The translations under genes and the position numbers were made by a program. 64,000 nucleotides of DNA from Sophora flavescens (Eukaryota; Streptophyta; Magnoliopsida; Fabales; Fabaceae). Under the pieces are notes generated by a model. It saw nothing but the letters and a program-made list of their open reading frames with translations, had not been told where the DNA came from and searched no databases. The stretch's first letter is position 1. Each line of letters begins with the position of its first letter. The stretch covers positions 80,423,607 to 80,487,606 of the forward strand of contig CM061065.1 in NCBI GenBank assembly GCA_030762895.1, read 5' to 3'. Shown piece by piece: positions 41,726 through 52,993 of the stretch.

Positions 41726-44700
41726 TGAGACACCCCGTTGTGCCCCATTGTATTATTACATTAAATCCTTAATTATTTATTTACTTAATCGCGCGCTTAA
41801 CGTTGAAAATACGTAAATCTTAAAACTTAATTAATAATTATATAACTTATGCAGATATAAAACACACCAAACTATTTTACATAAATACACACATGAGTAT
41901 CCTTTATTTTACACAACACTGATTAGGGTATCCTCTCAGTAGGATCCCACACAGGTACTTATTTAAAACAAACTGCTTATAACTAACGGAAAACAAAAAC
42001 GTCATATATGACTCACTGGCCCTAAACTTACTACACTATATTATTAGGATCAATCGGTTGTTCTCCAGCGTCAGCTTCATACGGAATGTCATTCAACTCT
42101 TCAACAACCTCCGTCTCGTATATGGGGTTCCATCCACCTCCTCAGTAACATAGTCATCCATCTGGTCTTCTAACGTAACGAAGTAAACATACACCAAAAA
42201 TATAGAAATAGGGAGATAAGAAACAGTTCTATCATCATAAGTGGAAAAGACTCATAGCATATAATACAATAATAGTCACAGACACGCATCACTCAAAATC
42301 AACAATCATCCTCAATTCACTATATCATCCTCTACCCTCCAACTCATGTAGTCTAACACTTATACTGATGTGGCCATCTTCACTCCTGTCACATTAGTCA
42401 GTAGTCCAGAACGGTCCAGTACCAATAACTTTCGAACGCATCAAAGACTAAACACTTATTAGTCTAAAATGGTCCAGTGCCAATAACATACGAACTCGTC
42501 AAGGAACATCCTTCCATAACGGTCCAGTGCCAAGAACATTCGAACTCGTCAAGGAACATCCTTCCATAACGGTCCAGTGCCAATAACATTCGAACTCGTC
42601 AAGGAACATCCTTCCATAACGGTCCAGTACCAATAACATTCGAACTCGTCAAGGAACATCCTTCCATAACGGTCCAGTACCAATAACATTCGAACTCGTC
42701 AAGGAACATCCTTCCATAACGGTCCAGTGCCAATAACATTCGAACTCGTCAAGAACTAAAGAGTATTACGGTAGTCTACCTCGGCATCCACATCCGTAGG
42801 GCACTAACCCGCAATATCCGATATCCCCAACATAGGATATCCTGACCTCGTGTGTTCCACTCACACGGCTGTGACTAACAATACCTCGACAAATGAATCT
42901 CCCTAAATTACATCAATAACAACCTTGTACCTCAAGCTCCTATCATAACCTCAACTCGCATTCTATGTCACATCTCATCCATTAGATAACTTAATTAAGT
43001 TAGGCACCTCTAAGTCAATTCATTCTCTCACCCAAACAATTATCTCCCAAATAACATATATCCTTACTTAAAATCAACTAGGCATAGTATTAAAAACCAG
43101 GCAGATCATGCATAACACAATATCAACAAAATATTCAAATATCATAAAATATCACATAGAGCAAATTATCACAACCAACATATCACAATCAACTCAAATA
43201 AGTAATAAAGCCACACATCCTCAACATCATAAAAACAACCTTATTGTCGATAAACCTACAATCCCCGAATCACCATTGGTTTTACAGAAAAGGTTTCCAA
43301 TGTGATTTTGGTCTTGTCGGTTACTCAACTACTAGTAGGGTTTAGGTCGCCCTACACAATTATTATATAATATGCTACTTATCGATTCCGACGGTAGAAT
43401 GATTCTTTCCCCCACCTGAGCTAGCACCGGAAATACGTACACGACGATCCTCGTTATCCCGCCACGAGTTAACACAACCACCTTCATTCAAACAATCATA
43501 ACTATAATTAATCAACTAACAACCATCTATGACACTTTAGGCTAGGTTCGGCCAAGACTTAGAAATTACGTTTAAGGTTATCTTTTTAATGTCATCTTTT
43601 GGATCCTAATTACTAGAGTTTTAACTATCATAGATTACTTATTACAAAACTAAAATTTGAAACAAAATCCTCTAACCTTTATGGTTAGGGTTTCGGCTTC
43701 AACCAATTATCTAGGTTAGGAAGTTGAAAATTTGATTAACTTAAGGATTAATGATCCATAAGTTACTTAAGCATGATTACTCACTTAAACCAAGATTATG
43801 AACCAAGAACATGAACTAAAACTCAACTAGTTCTAAGAACTAGGGTTTCGGCCAAGGGCTGAGTTTAGGGTTAGAAATCTCTAAAATTTCTAAACTCTTG
43901 TATTTAATCACATACAAAACCTAGAGTTGGATTCAAGTGTCACAAACAACTTTTGAATCACAAAACCATTAAATGCTCATTCCTAGGGTTTCGGTTTTGA
44001 TGAGATCAAATAGGCTTAAGTTTGATTTTTGATCTTATATATACTTGAATACAAGAACTATCAAGATATAATCATGAATTAAGACATGAAAATGAAACAA
44101 AACCTAAGAACACAACTTTACCCTAGGTTCGGCCATGACCAGAAATCAAGGAAAGAAATTTCTCATGATCTTATGCTTTTAGATTATGAAAATAGAGATG
44201 ATTATAAGATCATAGAAATTGGTTTCATGTCAAAAGGATTTTTCTAGAATTAGTTATGAATTTTTGAATCTAGCTTCAAGAACTTTAAACAAATGAAGAA
44301 CATGTTGATCAAAGGCATAAACTCAAGAATCTTATGAAGAGAAAAGCTTAGAATAGCAAGATTAAGAGAGACTACCTCTTGATGATCAAAGAAAATGATG
44401 ATTTGGATGATGTTCTTCAAGGTTTTCTTATGGTGTTCTTAAGAAACTTAAGGGAGAAGATGAACATAGTTAGGGTTTTAGAACAGTTTCAGTATTTTGG
44501 GTAGATCTCTCAACATACTTATCCGTTTTGGATGATCTTTATGTCGTTGGAAAGAAGAGAGAAAGATGAACAACTTTCATGTTGAAAGTTTTCCGAAATT
44601 CAAAATAGAAACTGGTCAGAATTGCCAATCAAAATCTGACGAATTATGAGCTCCAAAGAACATGAAAATGGAAAAATGCCTTAAGGAAGAAGATAACCTA

Positions 44701-45333
44701 TTTAAATGAACAAAAAACCCAAACTTAAGGAAGAAGGAATTGGAGCCGTGAGGATGGGGCAAGGTTTGGTCAACTTGTTCAATGGCAATTGTTAGAAATT
44801 GTCATAAAAAGACAAGGGCATTTTGGTCATTTCATAAGAAAATTTAATGTTGCCATAAATGTGCCATTATGGCCATTTATGATAGGATAAACTCGTCATA
44901 AATGCTCGTCAAGTCGGTCAATCCAATGTCTCTGCTACGTTGCCGACTTCCCGATTCATCTGACTCAGGCTCTGCCTAGAGACATCTCGACGTATAGGCC
45001 CGCAACAAATATAATATTTTAATTTTTTTACCAAAATTTTCAAAACTTCCAGTATCGTAGTAAATATGATAAAAATATTTTTCATCTCGTTCACGACTCA
45101 AAATTAGGTCTTCTGAGCAGTAAACTTTTACTGTCAGTGAAAACACAGAAAACAGCAGACCGGCTTCCGTCTGAGTTTTTCAACCAAAAACTTCCCCGTA
45201 ACCTTATAAAAATAAGTATAACAAGGAAATGACCTTGGTTTATCCCAAAAATCATTTTCTAAGTCTCGGATAAATATATATATTTATATATTTATTACCG
45301 ATATTACAAAGCAGCGAAAATCGGGGTGTTACA
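41726..45333 (-). mobile_element. 3.6-kb solo LTR inside the CACTA (large LTR family, copy 1)
   Basis: Runs from tgagacaccccgttgtgccc to aatcggggtgttaca, with a perfect 5-bp duplication gccgt (41721-41725 and 45334-45338). No coding domain, PBS or second LTR inside. The minus-strand start TGTAACACCCCGATTTT is typical of Gypsy LTRs. A 50-bp tandem repeat lies at 42413-42760. It shares long colinear similarity with 46898-50226. Confidence 0.88.
42413..42760. repeat. 50-bp tandem repeat array
   Basis: About six to seven near-identical 50-bp units contain ggtccagtgccaataacatt then cgaactcgtcaaggaacatc. The phrase caataacatt recurs at 42581, 42631, 42681 and 42731, giving an exact 50-bp period. 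The sister LTR lacks the array. Confidence 0.93.
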
Positions 45334-46140
45334 GCCGTCGCAAACTGTAAGGCATATTAGTGAGGGACTGGCCATCGCAAACGTTGTTAATTACTGACGG
45401 CCAGAGGTCATCGCAAACTTCATGGTGCATTAGCGACGACCGGGCCCTTGAATATTTCTCTACCCGAACTGGCGCCAAAATTTCACGGAAATACGTGCAA
45501 CAACAACAACGACATAGGCCGTCGCAAATCACCCAAGGCCGTCGCAAATTTGAGAAATACAATCGTTCCTGTTAGCGATGGCAAAGGCCATTGTAAATGA
45601 CAATTTTACTGACAGCATTGAGGCCGTTGCAAATAATCTGTCGCAAATCACCATTATTCTTGTAGTGAATTGTCGAGATTTTTTCATAAGGATGTGGTAT
45701 CCTATAGGTGAAAAGTGCTTTAGTGTGTGAAGGTTAACAAGCACATCAGTAAAGCTTGCCGATACAGTAGACAAAACCCACATGTGGAGTGGGGAGTGGA
45801 TATAGATCACAAGCGGATGTGGATGAACCAGGAAAATCTAGTTGTGTGGTTCTCTCTTAACTCAAACTCTTTATATTTACATTATATGTGTTAATTTTTG
45901 TTCTGGCTTATTAATACTTGAACTTGAACATTGCACTATTTTGATAACTTAGCACATGTTCTGAATTTTGTGAAAATCTGATCTTGATCTTTCTTATCTT
46001 CTAAATCATTCGAGAATTGCATAATACGTTTTCTGTTTTCTGTTTACATAAAGATCCCGTGACAAAGTTTTTTGAAAAGTTTTAAGTGTTGAAAAGAGTT
46101 AGAAAAACTCAATTCACCCCGCTCTTGAGTATTTGAGGCC

Positions 46141-46315
46141 ACAACCAGCACGACTTTCAACTCTTCTTGGGAGAAACCAGGCAAACCCATGACCTTATAG
46201 ACGCGTTGGATAAGGCAAACCCATGACCTTCTTGGTGTTTCTTGAAAGTAAATAACGTTCCTCTAGAGAGAGAATCATGAGAAGTCATGGCGTTTTTTAC
46301 CCTTTAGAATATTTA
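46141..46315 (-). pseudogene. LINE ORF1 5' region
   Basis: The minus strand reads MTSHDSLSRGTLFTFKK and later LKVVLVV before the solo-LTR junction, which would join the LKPEKIVQLV segment at 38242. The assignment rests on this continuity and on typical LINE 5' ORF1 context. Confidence 0.55.
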
Positions 46316-46386
46316 TTTGACATTGGAAACCAGAAGACAGATTGGGAAAAAAAATCTATACTACTAAAAAAAGACGATAGACCCAT

Positions 46387-46828
46387 TTAGAGTGTGTTTG
46401 AGACAACTGTGAAAAATATATTATATCAATAATCGATTATATGCATAATAGATTATTATTAGAATTTGCTTTTATTTGGGTATGTTTACTGAAAAGTAAT
46501 TTTAAGATAATCTATTTGTTTGGATGGTGGAAAAAAATTACTTTTATATAGTAAATTATAAAAATGATAAAATAAATGGTATGAAGTTGTTTATGTGGAA
46601 TAATAATATTTGTTTGCTAGTTAGTTATATAGGTATAAAATGAGAAAATGTGTTTGGTTTCAAAATAATCAAAAGCGTTTTACAAATAAGCTTCAACTTT
46701 TATATTATTATTTGAAAACCACGTTTTTTTTTTAAAAATTATACTTTTAACAAATTTGCTAAACAAATAGTTGTTTTAGGAAAAAAGACTTTTTTTAAGG
46801 GAAACAAAATTTCTCAAACAATCTCTAA
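46387..46828. mobile_element. MITE-like element with 17-bp inverted ends
   Basis: ttagagtgtgtttgaga (46387-46403) and, in reverse complement of 46812-46828, ttagagattgtttgaga form imperfect inverted repeats around 442 bp of AT-rich non-coding sequence. Target duplication unclear. Confidence 0.6.
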
Positions 46829-46897
46829 GTGTCTAACTTTATTTTTCCATATTTACCATGATTTTAATATTTTTCCACATATTTTCATAAGGACAAT

Positions 46898-49800
46898 TGA
46901 GACACCTCGTTGTGCCCCGGTGTTTTATTAGCTTAAAACCTTATTAATTAATTCCTTAATTGTTCACTTAAAGGTATAAGATGCAAAAATTAAAACTTAT
47001 ATTATAATCATATAACTTCTTCAAATTAAACACACAAACGTTGTAATATATAAATACACACATGTTTATTTATTACATTACCAAAACACTGTTGAGGGTA
47101 TCCTCTCAGTAGGAGCCCTCACAAGCATAAACTTAAAATAAAAGTCATATTTAGCGGAAACATAAAAATTACTTCTTAGACACACTGGCCATACTATCTA
47201 TACTCTAATCACCATGGATCACAGCTCGACCTCTAGCATCTGGTTCGTAAGGAGTTCCATCCAACTCCTCCACAACCTCCGTTTCATACAGAGTTCTGCC
47301 CAGCTCCTCAGCAACATAATCCTCCGTCGGGTCTTCTAATATAAGTAAAGTAACCCACAAAAATACAGAAATATAGGGGATAGGAAGCAGTTCTATCATC
47401 AAAAAGCGGAAAGAGTAATAGTAAATTATACAGTAATTTTCACAGACATAACATCATTCAACACCTAACTAACAAAGCATCCCCAAATTAATGTATCATC
47501 CTCTACCCCAAACTTGTACAACTAGACTTTCATACTGACGTGGCCACTACTGATTTCTTTCACGCATTCCTCTCGGGGAATGTCAGTCAGATGTTCAAGC
47601 GACGGGTTCCAAATTCCCGGTGCACATTCTCTTCCATGGTGAGAACGCTCACGCTAAGCATGACACTATAGTTTCACGATGCTCCCGGTGCACACCCCTT
47701 CCACTCTCGGGGGTGCTCAATGAAATCCAATGACACTAGTCGCACAACCTATTTCTAAGGTGGAATAGTCTAGCAAAAACTCTTGACCTCGTGTATTATA
47801 TTACCAATACATGGTTGTGAACAACAACACCGACCTCGTGTATTATATTACCAATACACGTGAATCTCATCAACCCATTTTAACAACATCCTAATGCCTT
47901 AACCTTCCACTAGAACTCAACACATATTCTAAGTCACCACACCTCATTACAATACATCATCTAGGTTAGGCACCTCTAAGTTACCATTATTATCACACCC
48001 AAAACAAACAATTATCTCTCGAACAACATATATATCTTTGCTTAAAATCCACTAAGCACAATATTAATAATCAGGCAGATCATGCATAACATAACATCAT
48101 AAAATATTCAAACACCAAAAATAATACGTCACATGCAGGTGGAATACCTCAACCAGTGTATCACAGTAAAATCAATATCATAAAGTTAGACTCTGTCACG
48201 GCCTGGCCGTGATAACCATCATGGCCGTGACAGACATAAAATGCAAGAATTCTACAAGTCAGAACCTGTCACGGTCTGACCATGACAACCATCACGGCCG
48301 TGATAGAAATTCTTCATCTCAATATCACAAAATTAACCTATGCCGATAAACCTACAATACCCGAATCACCATTGATTTTACAGAAAAGGTTTCCAATGTG
48401 ATTTTGGTCTTGTCAATTACTCGACTACTAGTAGGGTTTAGGTCTCCCTACACAATTATCATATAATCTACTACTTATCGATTCCGACGATAGGTTGATT
48501 CTTTCCCCCACCTAAGTTATCACCGAAAACACGAAAACGACGATCCTCGTTATCCCGCCACGAGTTACCAAAACCACCTTCAACCAAATCAACAATAAAA
48601 CAAATTAATCAACAAATCTAAATATGGACATATGGTGCTAGGTTCGGCCAACTCATCCAAATGAGGCTATGGTTATATTCTTAATCTAATCTTTTACGTA
48701 CTAGTTCCTAGAGCATTAACTAGCATATATTAAGTGTTAATAGTTAAAATTATGAAACAAAATCCTCCAACCAACTAAGTTAGGGTTTCGGCCTCAATGA
48801 ACCAAAATAGGTTACAAAATTCTTTTGATTTCTAACTCTTGGATTTAGATAACATACATACTAGAGAGCATACTTCAAGCATTAGATTTCACAATATAAG
48901 CAAAAACACCAAAAACATTTTTCATGACAGTTTCGGCCTTGAGACGAACAATAGAAAAGAAAAGGTTTTTGCTCACAAGCTCTTAGATGATGATAGTAGT
49001 GATTATACCTAGATTATAGAAATTGGTTTCACATTTTTAGGAATTTTCTACAATTTTCTAGAAGAATTTTTTAAAGTTCTAGATCTAAGAAATGGAAACT
49101 CAAGAAATATGAAGAACAAGAGCTAAAAAAGAGTGGAGATGATCATGTTACCTAAGTTAAGAAAGTAGAAGAAGATTTGATGATGATCTTGGCAAGTTTG
49201 TTAATGGAAAACACTTGAATTTCTTGAAGATCAACAATGGAGTTTAGTGAGTTTTTTTGTGAAGAAAAGCAAGAAGATGAAGTGAGGAAATGGGGAAGGG
49301 GGTCACGGCCTCACTGGGTTTTATAGGGGAAGGCTTATGCCTTGTTTGGCATATTAAGCTTAGATTAATATGTTTTAGGAATATAATACTATATAATGAT
49401 TAACTATAGTTAATAATTGACTTAACTAGGGTTATTTGGCTAATCATAATTAATAATATGTGGCTCACAATTAAGGTAGATGTGGCTGCCCCTTGTCCAT
49501 ACAAATTAACCATGGTTCCTTAACCAGGGTTAGAAATTAACTAAACTTAGGTTAGGTTAAGTTAAAAGGGCATTTTGGTCATTTATCTTAAAAACTCATA
49601 ATTTTTATCATTAATTGCATCATAAAATCTTGATGAGTTATCCCATAGCTCAGCTCCTCTAGTGTCTCGTTCTATCTCTACAATTCCGGGCCGATTCCAT
49701 CGGTTTCCCGATTAGGGTTTTACGCTCGAATAAAAGTGTAATATTTCGTTTTTGGTTGAAAATTTTCAAACTAAATAGACTCATTGGAAATATTATTTAA

Positions 49801-50226
49801 ATACAAACATTTTTCTCCCGAGTCAAAATTAGTTTTACTGATCATTAAAATCTTACTGTTAGTGAAAACATCGACGGTTTTCCGTTCGAACTTTAGCCAA
49901 AATTCGTCCGAATACACCTAATATCTTATTTCTGATCAGAAATTTGGAAAGTAGACTTCCTCATGGAAAAAATATTAAAAATCTACAAATTTCAGTTTTC
50001 GGATCAAATTAGGGTTTTCTGTCAGTATAAGATTATACTGTCAGTTAAAAACGTAGACTTGTTTCCGTCTGAGCTTTACTCCCAAATTTTAACCAGAGCT
50101 TCCTACCATAGAGTAATTTCTAGATATGATTTTGTTTTCTCCAAAATCATTTCCTAAGTATCAAATAAAATATAAATAAAGATATTTTTACTGTTAAAAC
50201 AGCGTAATTAAAAACAGGTCGTTACA
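46898..50226 (-). mobile_element. 3.3-kb solo LTR (large LTR family, copy 2)
   Basis: Runs from tgagacacctcgttgtgccc to aggtcgttaca with a perfect 5-bp duplication acaat (46893-46897 and 50227-50231). Similar to copy 1 at 41726 over most of its length, but lacking the 50-bp array and carrying the palindromic cassette at 48196-48303. No coding content. Confidence 0.88.
48196..48303. repeat. Palindromic GC-rich cassette in an unrelated LTR
   Basis: Two units of the type TCACGGCCTGGCCGTGATAA-ccatcatggccgtgaca. The corresponding position of the sister LTR (about 43200-43245) has none. Confidence 0.85.
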
Positions 50227-50231
50227 ACAAT

Positions 50232-51485
50232 TCTGTAAATAAAATACTATTTTATGGTTTTTATCCAATGATAATACGCTAGATTTTTAAGTAATTGTGT
50301 CTTTCTTGAGTGGATTTTACTCCTAATTACATGTTTTTTATCTTTGTTTTTTCCCCCATGTTCAGTTAGCTGAGTCTTTGTTAGTTGTTGTGAATGTTTT
50401 TACCAGTTCTTGTAGTTAAGGTTAATTTTTAGTTAGTTTTGTTCCCTTTTATTGAAATCTTACTTAGGTGTGTTTTCTATCATTTTAGGATTCAATAAAG
50501 GTGGAAAAGCTTGAAGAGAATTGGAATTGAACAGTGAAAGTGGAGCTTATGTGAGAATAAAAGAGTCTGGAAAGAGAATTTTGTGAAGACTAGCATCAGC
50601 CAAGCTAGCGCTGGACGCCAGAAAGCCCGTGCCTCGTTTATGTATATAATGAAATGTGAAAAAAACAAATACATGGAATCAAAAAAGATTGCAGTATTCT
50701 AATTATCAACTGAACTAGCAAGTCGTGTAAAAACTGTTCTTTGTGCTTCTAGCGCTCAGCACCATAAAGCCCGTGCTCAGCACTAGATTATTTTCTGATA
50801 GGGTATTTAAACACATATTTTCCATTTGGGAGAGACCCATCAACAACTGCTCGACCCATTTGACCTAAAAGGAGACAGGGAGGCTCTATTTCAGCTGGAA
50901 CACCATTTCTAATGGAGTTTGCTTCATTTGTCTAGTGTATTTCCTTTTCTTTTGTTCTTTTCTCTACTATGTCTAGATAAACCCCCTCTTGTTGGGGTTA
51001 GATGTTTGCTTTTCTGAACTTGATTGTATTTTGATTTGGTTTTAATGCAAGTGCCTATTTCATCATGAGCATTTGATTCTTTTCTTAATGCTTTCTTGGC
51101 TTGATCACCCAGGAAATGGTTTGTTGCTTTGGTAGACACTTAGAAAGTTGATGCTAATGCATGCTCATGAATCAAATACCAAGTTGTTCATGAATCTAGG
51201 AATATATAGGTCTTGAAGTGCTTGCAATCTTTTAAGTCTTGGATCTTTATGCAAAATCTCATGTTAGTCCACCTAAGGTATTAGGGTTTAATTTGGGGTT
51301 TTAGGGTCATTCCACCTAAGGAATTAGGGTTTAAGTATTTTAAAATGCTTGATTATCATGAATAATCACATTCCTTTGTGCTTGTTAAGTATTTGTTAAA
51401 AAACCCAAAAGACCAAAAATATTTTACTCATATTTATTTCACAAGTGGAGAATATGCAATAAATGAGAAGGGTACACGTCTATTA
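50232..51485 (+). other. Retrotransposon-like non-coding debris
   Basis: No ORF of interest. Phrases such as ttcaataaaggtggaaaagc (50491-50510) and aaaccccctcttgttggggt (50979-50998) suggest the LTR of another Athila/Tat-type element, but I could not find its ends. Two copies of a block with gcccgtgc (50626 and 50779) and of tccacctaaggnattagggttt (51269 and 51311) are minor repeats. Confidence 0.4.
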
Positions 51486-51537
51486 ACTAAAAATGAGACG
51501 TTACAAAGGAGGCGGTGACAGAACCGTAATTATCAGG

Positions 51538-51640
51538 TTCATTTAAGACACTTTTAATGTTAGTTCTTTAAAGAACATACGTTAAAAGTGATGGGACTCA
51601 CTTTTAACATCAGTTATTTAAAGAAAAGACATTAAAAGTT
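51538..51640. repeat. Subterminal palindromes of the large CACTA
   Basis: Two hairpin-like units of the form acttttaatgt...tctttaaagaa...acgttaaaagt follow each other (51549-51589 and 51601-51640). Such subterminal repeats are transposase-binding sites in the family. Their sequence differs from those of the non-autonomous CACTA at 40451. Confidence 0.75.
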
Positions 51641-52993
51641 AGTCACAATTTTTTAACAAAGTATACGTTAACCCCGCCCGCTCACCACCACCACTCCCAC
51701 TCTTACTCTCACTCTGCCTTAACCCTTTTTCTCTTGATCACCACCGCGCAAGGTACTCTCTTCTCTTTCTCTCTCCACCACCACTAACTCTCGCTCTCAC
51801 TAACTCTCTGCCCTAACTCTCTTTGTCCATGTCAATCTCAATCACCACCGCGAGACGTCGCACCGCCACCACCATTTCCCACTAACTCTCTCCTTCTCCT
51901 CTTTGTGAACGTCCGTCGCGCTCTTTGAACTGTGTGGTAAGCTTAACCATTTCCCACTTTTGTTTTTGGTATTTTCTCACTCTTTTAGTTTTTGATACCT
52001 ATAATGATGCATTTACCCTTTGTTTGCTTTCATCTGCAGGGTTTTACAACAACAACTAAGCATTTTCCTACTAGCATGTGGCGTGAGTAGCAGTATTTCC
52101 AGGACTTGAAACTAGGAATATTGGGCGCTTCTCGGATTACTAGCTTTTCATCTAAAGGTTTTTTCTTTTTTGAAACTCTCTTGCTTTCTTCCCCCCCCTT
52201 TATCTGAAGCTGATGAGTTATAGAAGAGAATATGCTTTTGAAATGTATGGCAAGGATGTATCATATGCTTATTATGCTGATGAGTTATAGTTGATGAGTT
52301 AAGTATGGCAATCAACAAACAAACAAAAAATTTATCATATGCTTTTGAAATTTTTAATTTATTAACTGTTATCATATGGGAAGCATTCAAAACAAGTCTC
52401 CACTGTCGGTGAACTTACCGGGATTTTTATACTGGAAGAAATTATAATAATCATGAATTGGGGTTATGCTTGTCTTGATATGTGTTTTTAGGTTATGCTT
52501 GTTTGAATCTTTGTGTATATCTTGTTTGAATCTTTCGGTTATGCTTGTTTGAATCTTTTATTATTATTTTTTTAAAAAACATGATAGATTTTGAAACCAC
52601 CGTATTGGTTTTTTTTTTAAATGATAGATTTTGTTAAGGATGACCATGGGTCGGGTTGGGTTAGGTGGGTTCAAAGAGAAAAAGATAGTAATTGGACGAG
52701 TGAGCTAAGTTTTGTGATATTGGTCGTAAATGTGGCTTGGTGTGAATAAGGAATGACACAAACTAGGGTTAAGGGTGCATCCTATCCTCAGCTTAATTTG
52801 ACTAGAATGAATGCTAAATGAAATTATATTTTAACCTAACGATTAATATCTCCATTTTGACTGACGTTATGTGACTGAGGTAGTGGTGTATATATATGGT
52901 TGTTAGGTTTTCAAATACTAGTGCCCTTTTCCAATCTCCCATATTGTGCTTATATTGGATATATGTGTTTATATCTACAGAACCTATCTAGCT
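51641..52993 (+). other. Leader and introns upstream of the CACTA transposase
   Basis: CT-rich sequence (51690-51930) is followed by a likely intron (donor ggtaagctt near 51936, acceptor ctgcag near 52040) and later by an acceptor-like atctacag at 52973-52980, 14 bp before the transposase ATG. AT-rich elsewhere; no coding frame recognised. Confidence 0.5.

Larger units (their letters stand above)
40451..45667. mobile_element. Non-autonomous CACTA transposon
   Basis: The ends CACTACAAGAAAATTTGG (40451-40468) and, in reverse complement, CACTACAAGAATAATGG (45667 inward) are flanked by a 3-bp duplication aat (40448-40450 and 45668-45670). Subterminal regions (40470-40720 and 41630-41715 / 45340-45660) hold many short repeats of the types gcgacggc and gtcgcaaat in both orientations, the usual transposase-binding pattern. 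Without the nested LTR it is about 1.6 kb and encodes no transposase. Confidence 0.92.
38243..46140 (+). mobile_element. Copia-type solo LTR, interrupted by two DNA transposons
   Basis: Pieces at 38243-38513, 39643-40450 and 45671-46140 join to about 1.5 kb. The left end tgtaaaattgattttgatg followed by tatgacaaaca, the tata box, and the right end caattcaccccgctcttgag are characteristic of Copia LTRs. It splits a LINE ORF1. The exact ends and target duplication were not resolved, so coordinates may be off by about 10 bp. Confidence 0.68.

Noticed and set aside
42413..42760. CRISPR array (regular repeats)
   Set aside because: The whole 50-bp period is repeated with no variable spacers, and the window is plant nuclear DNA. 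It is a minisatellite.
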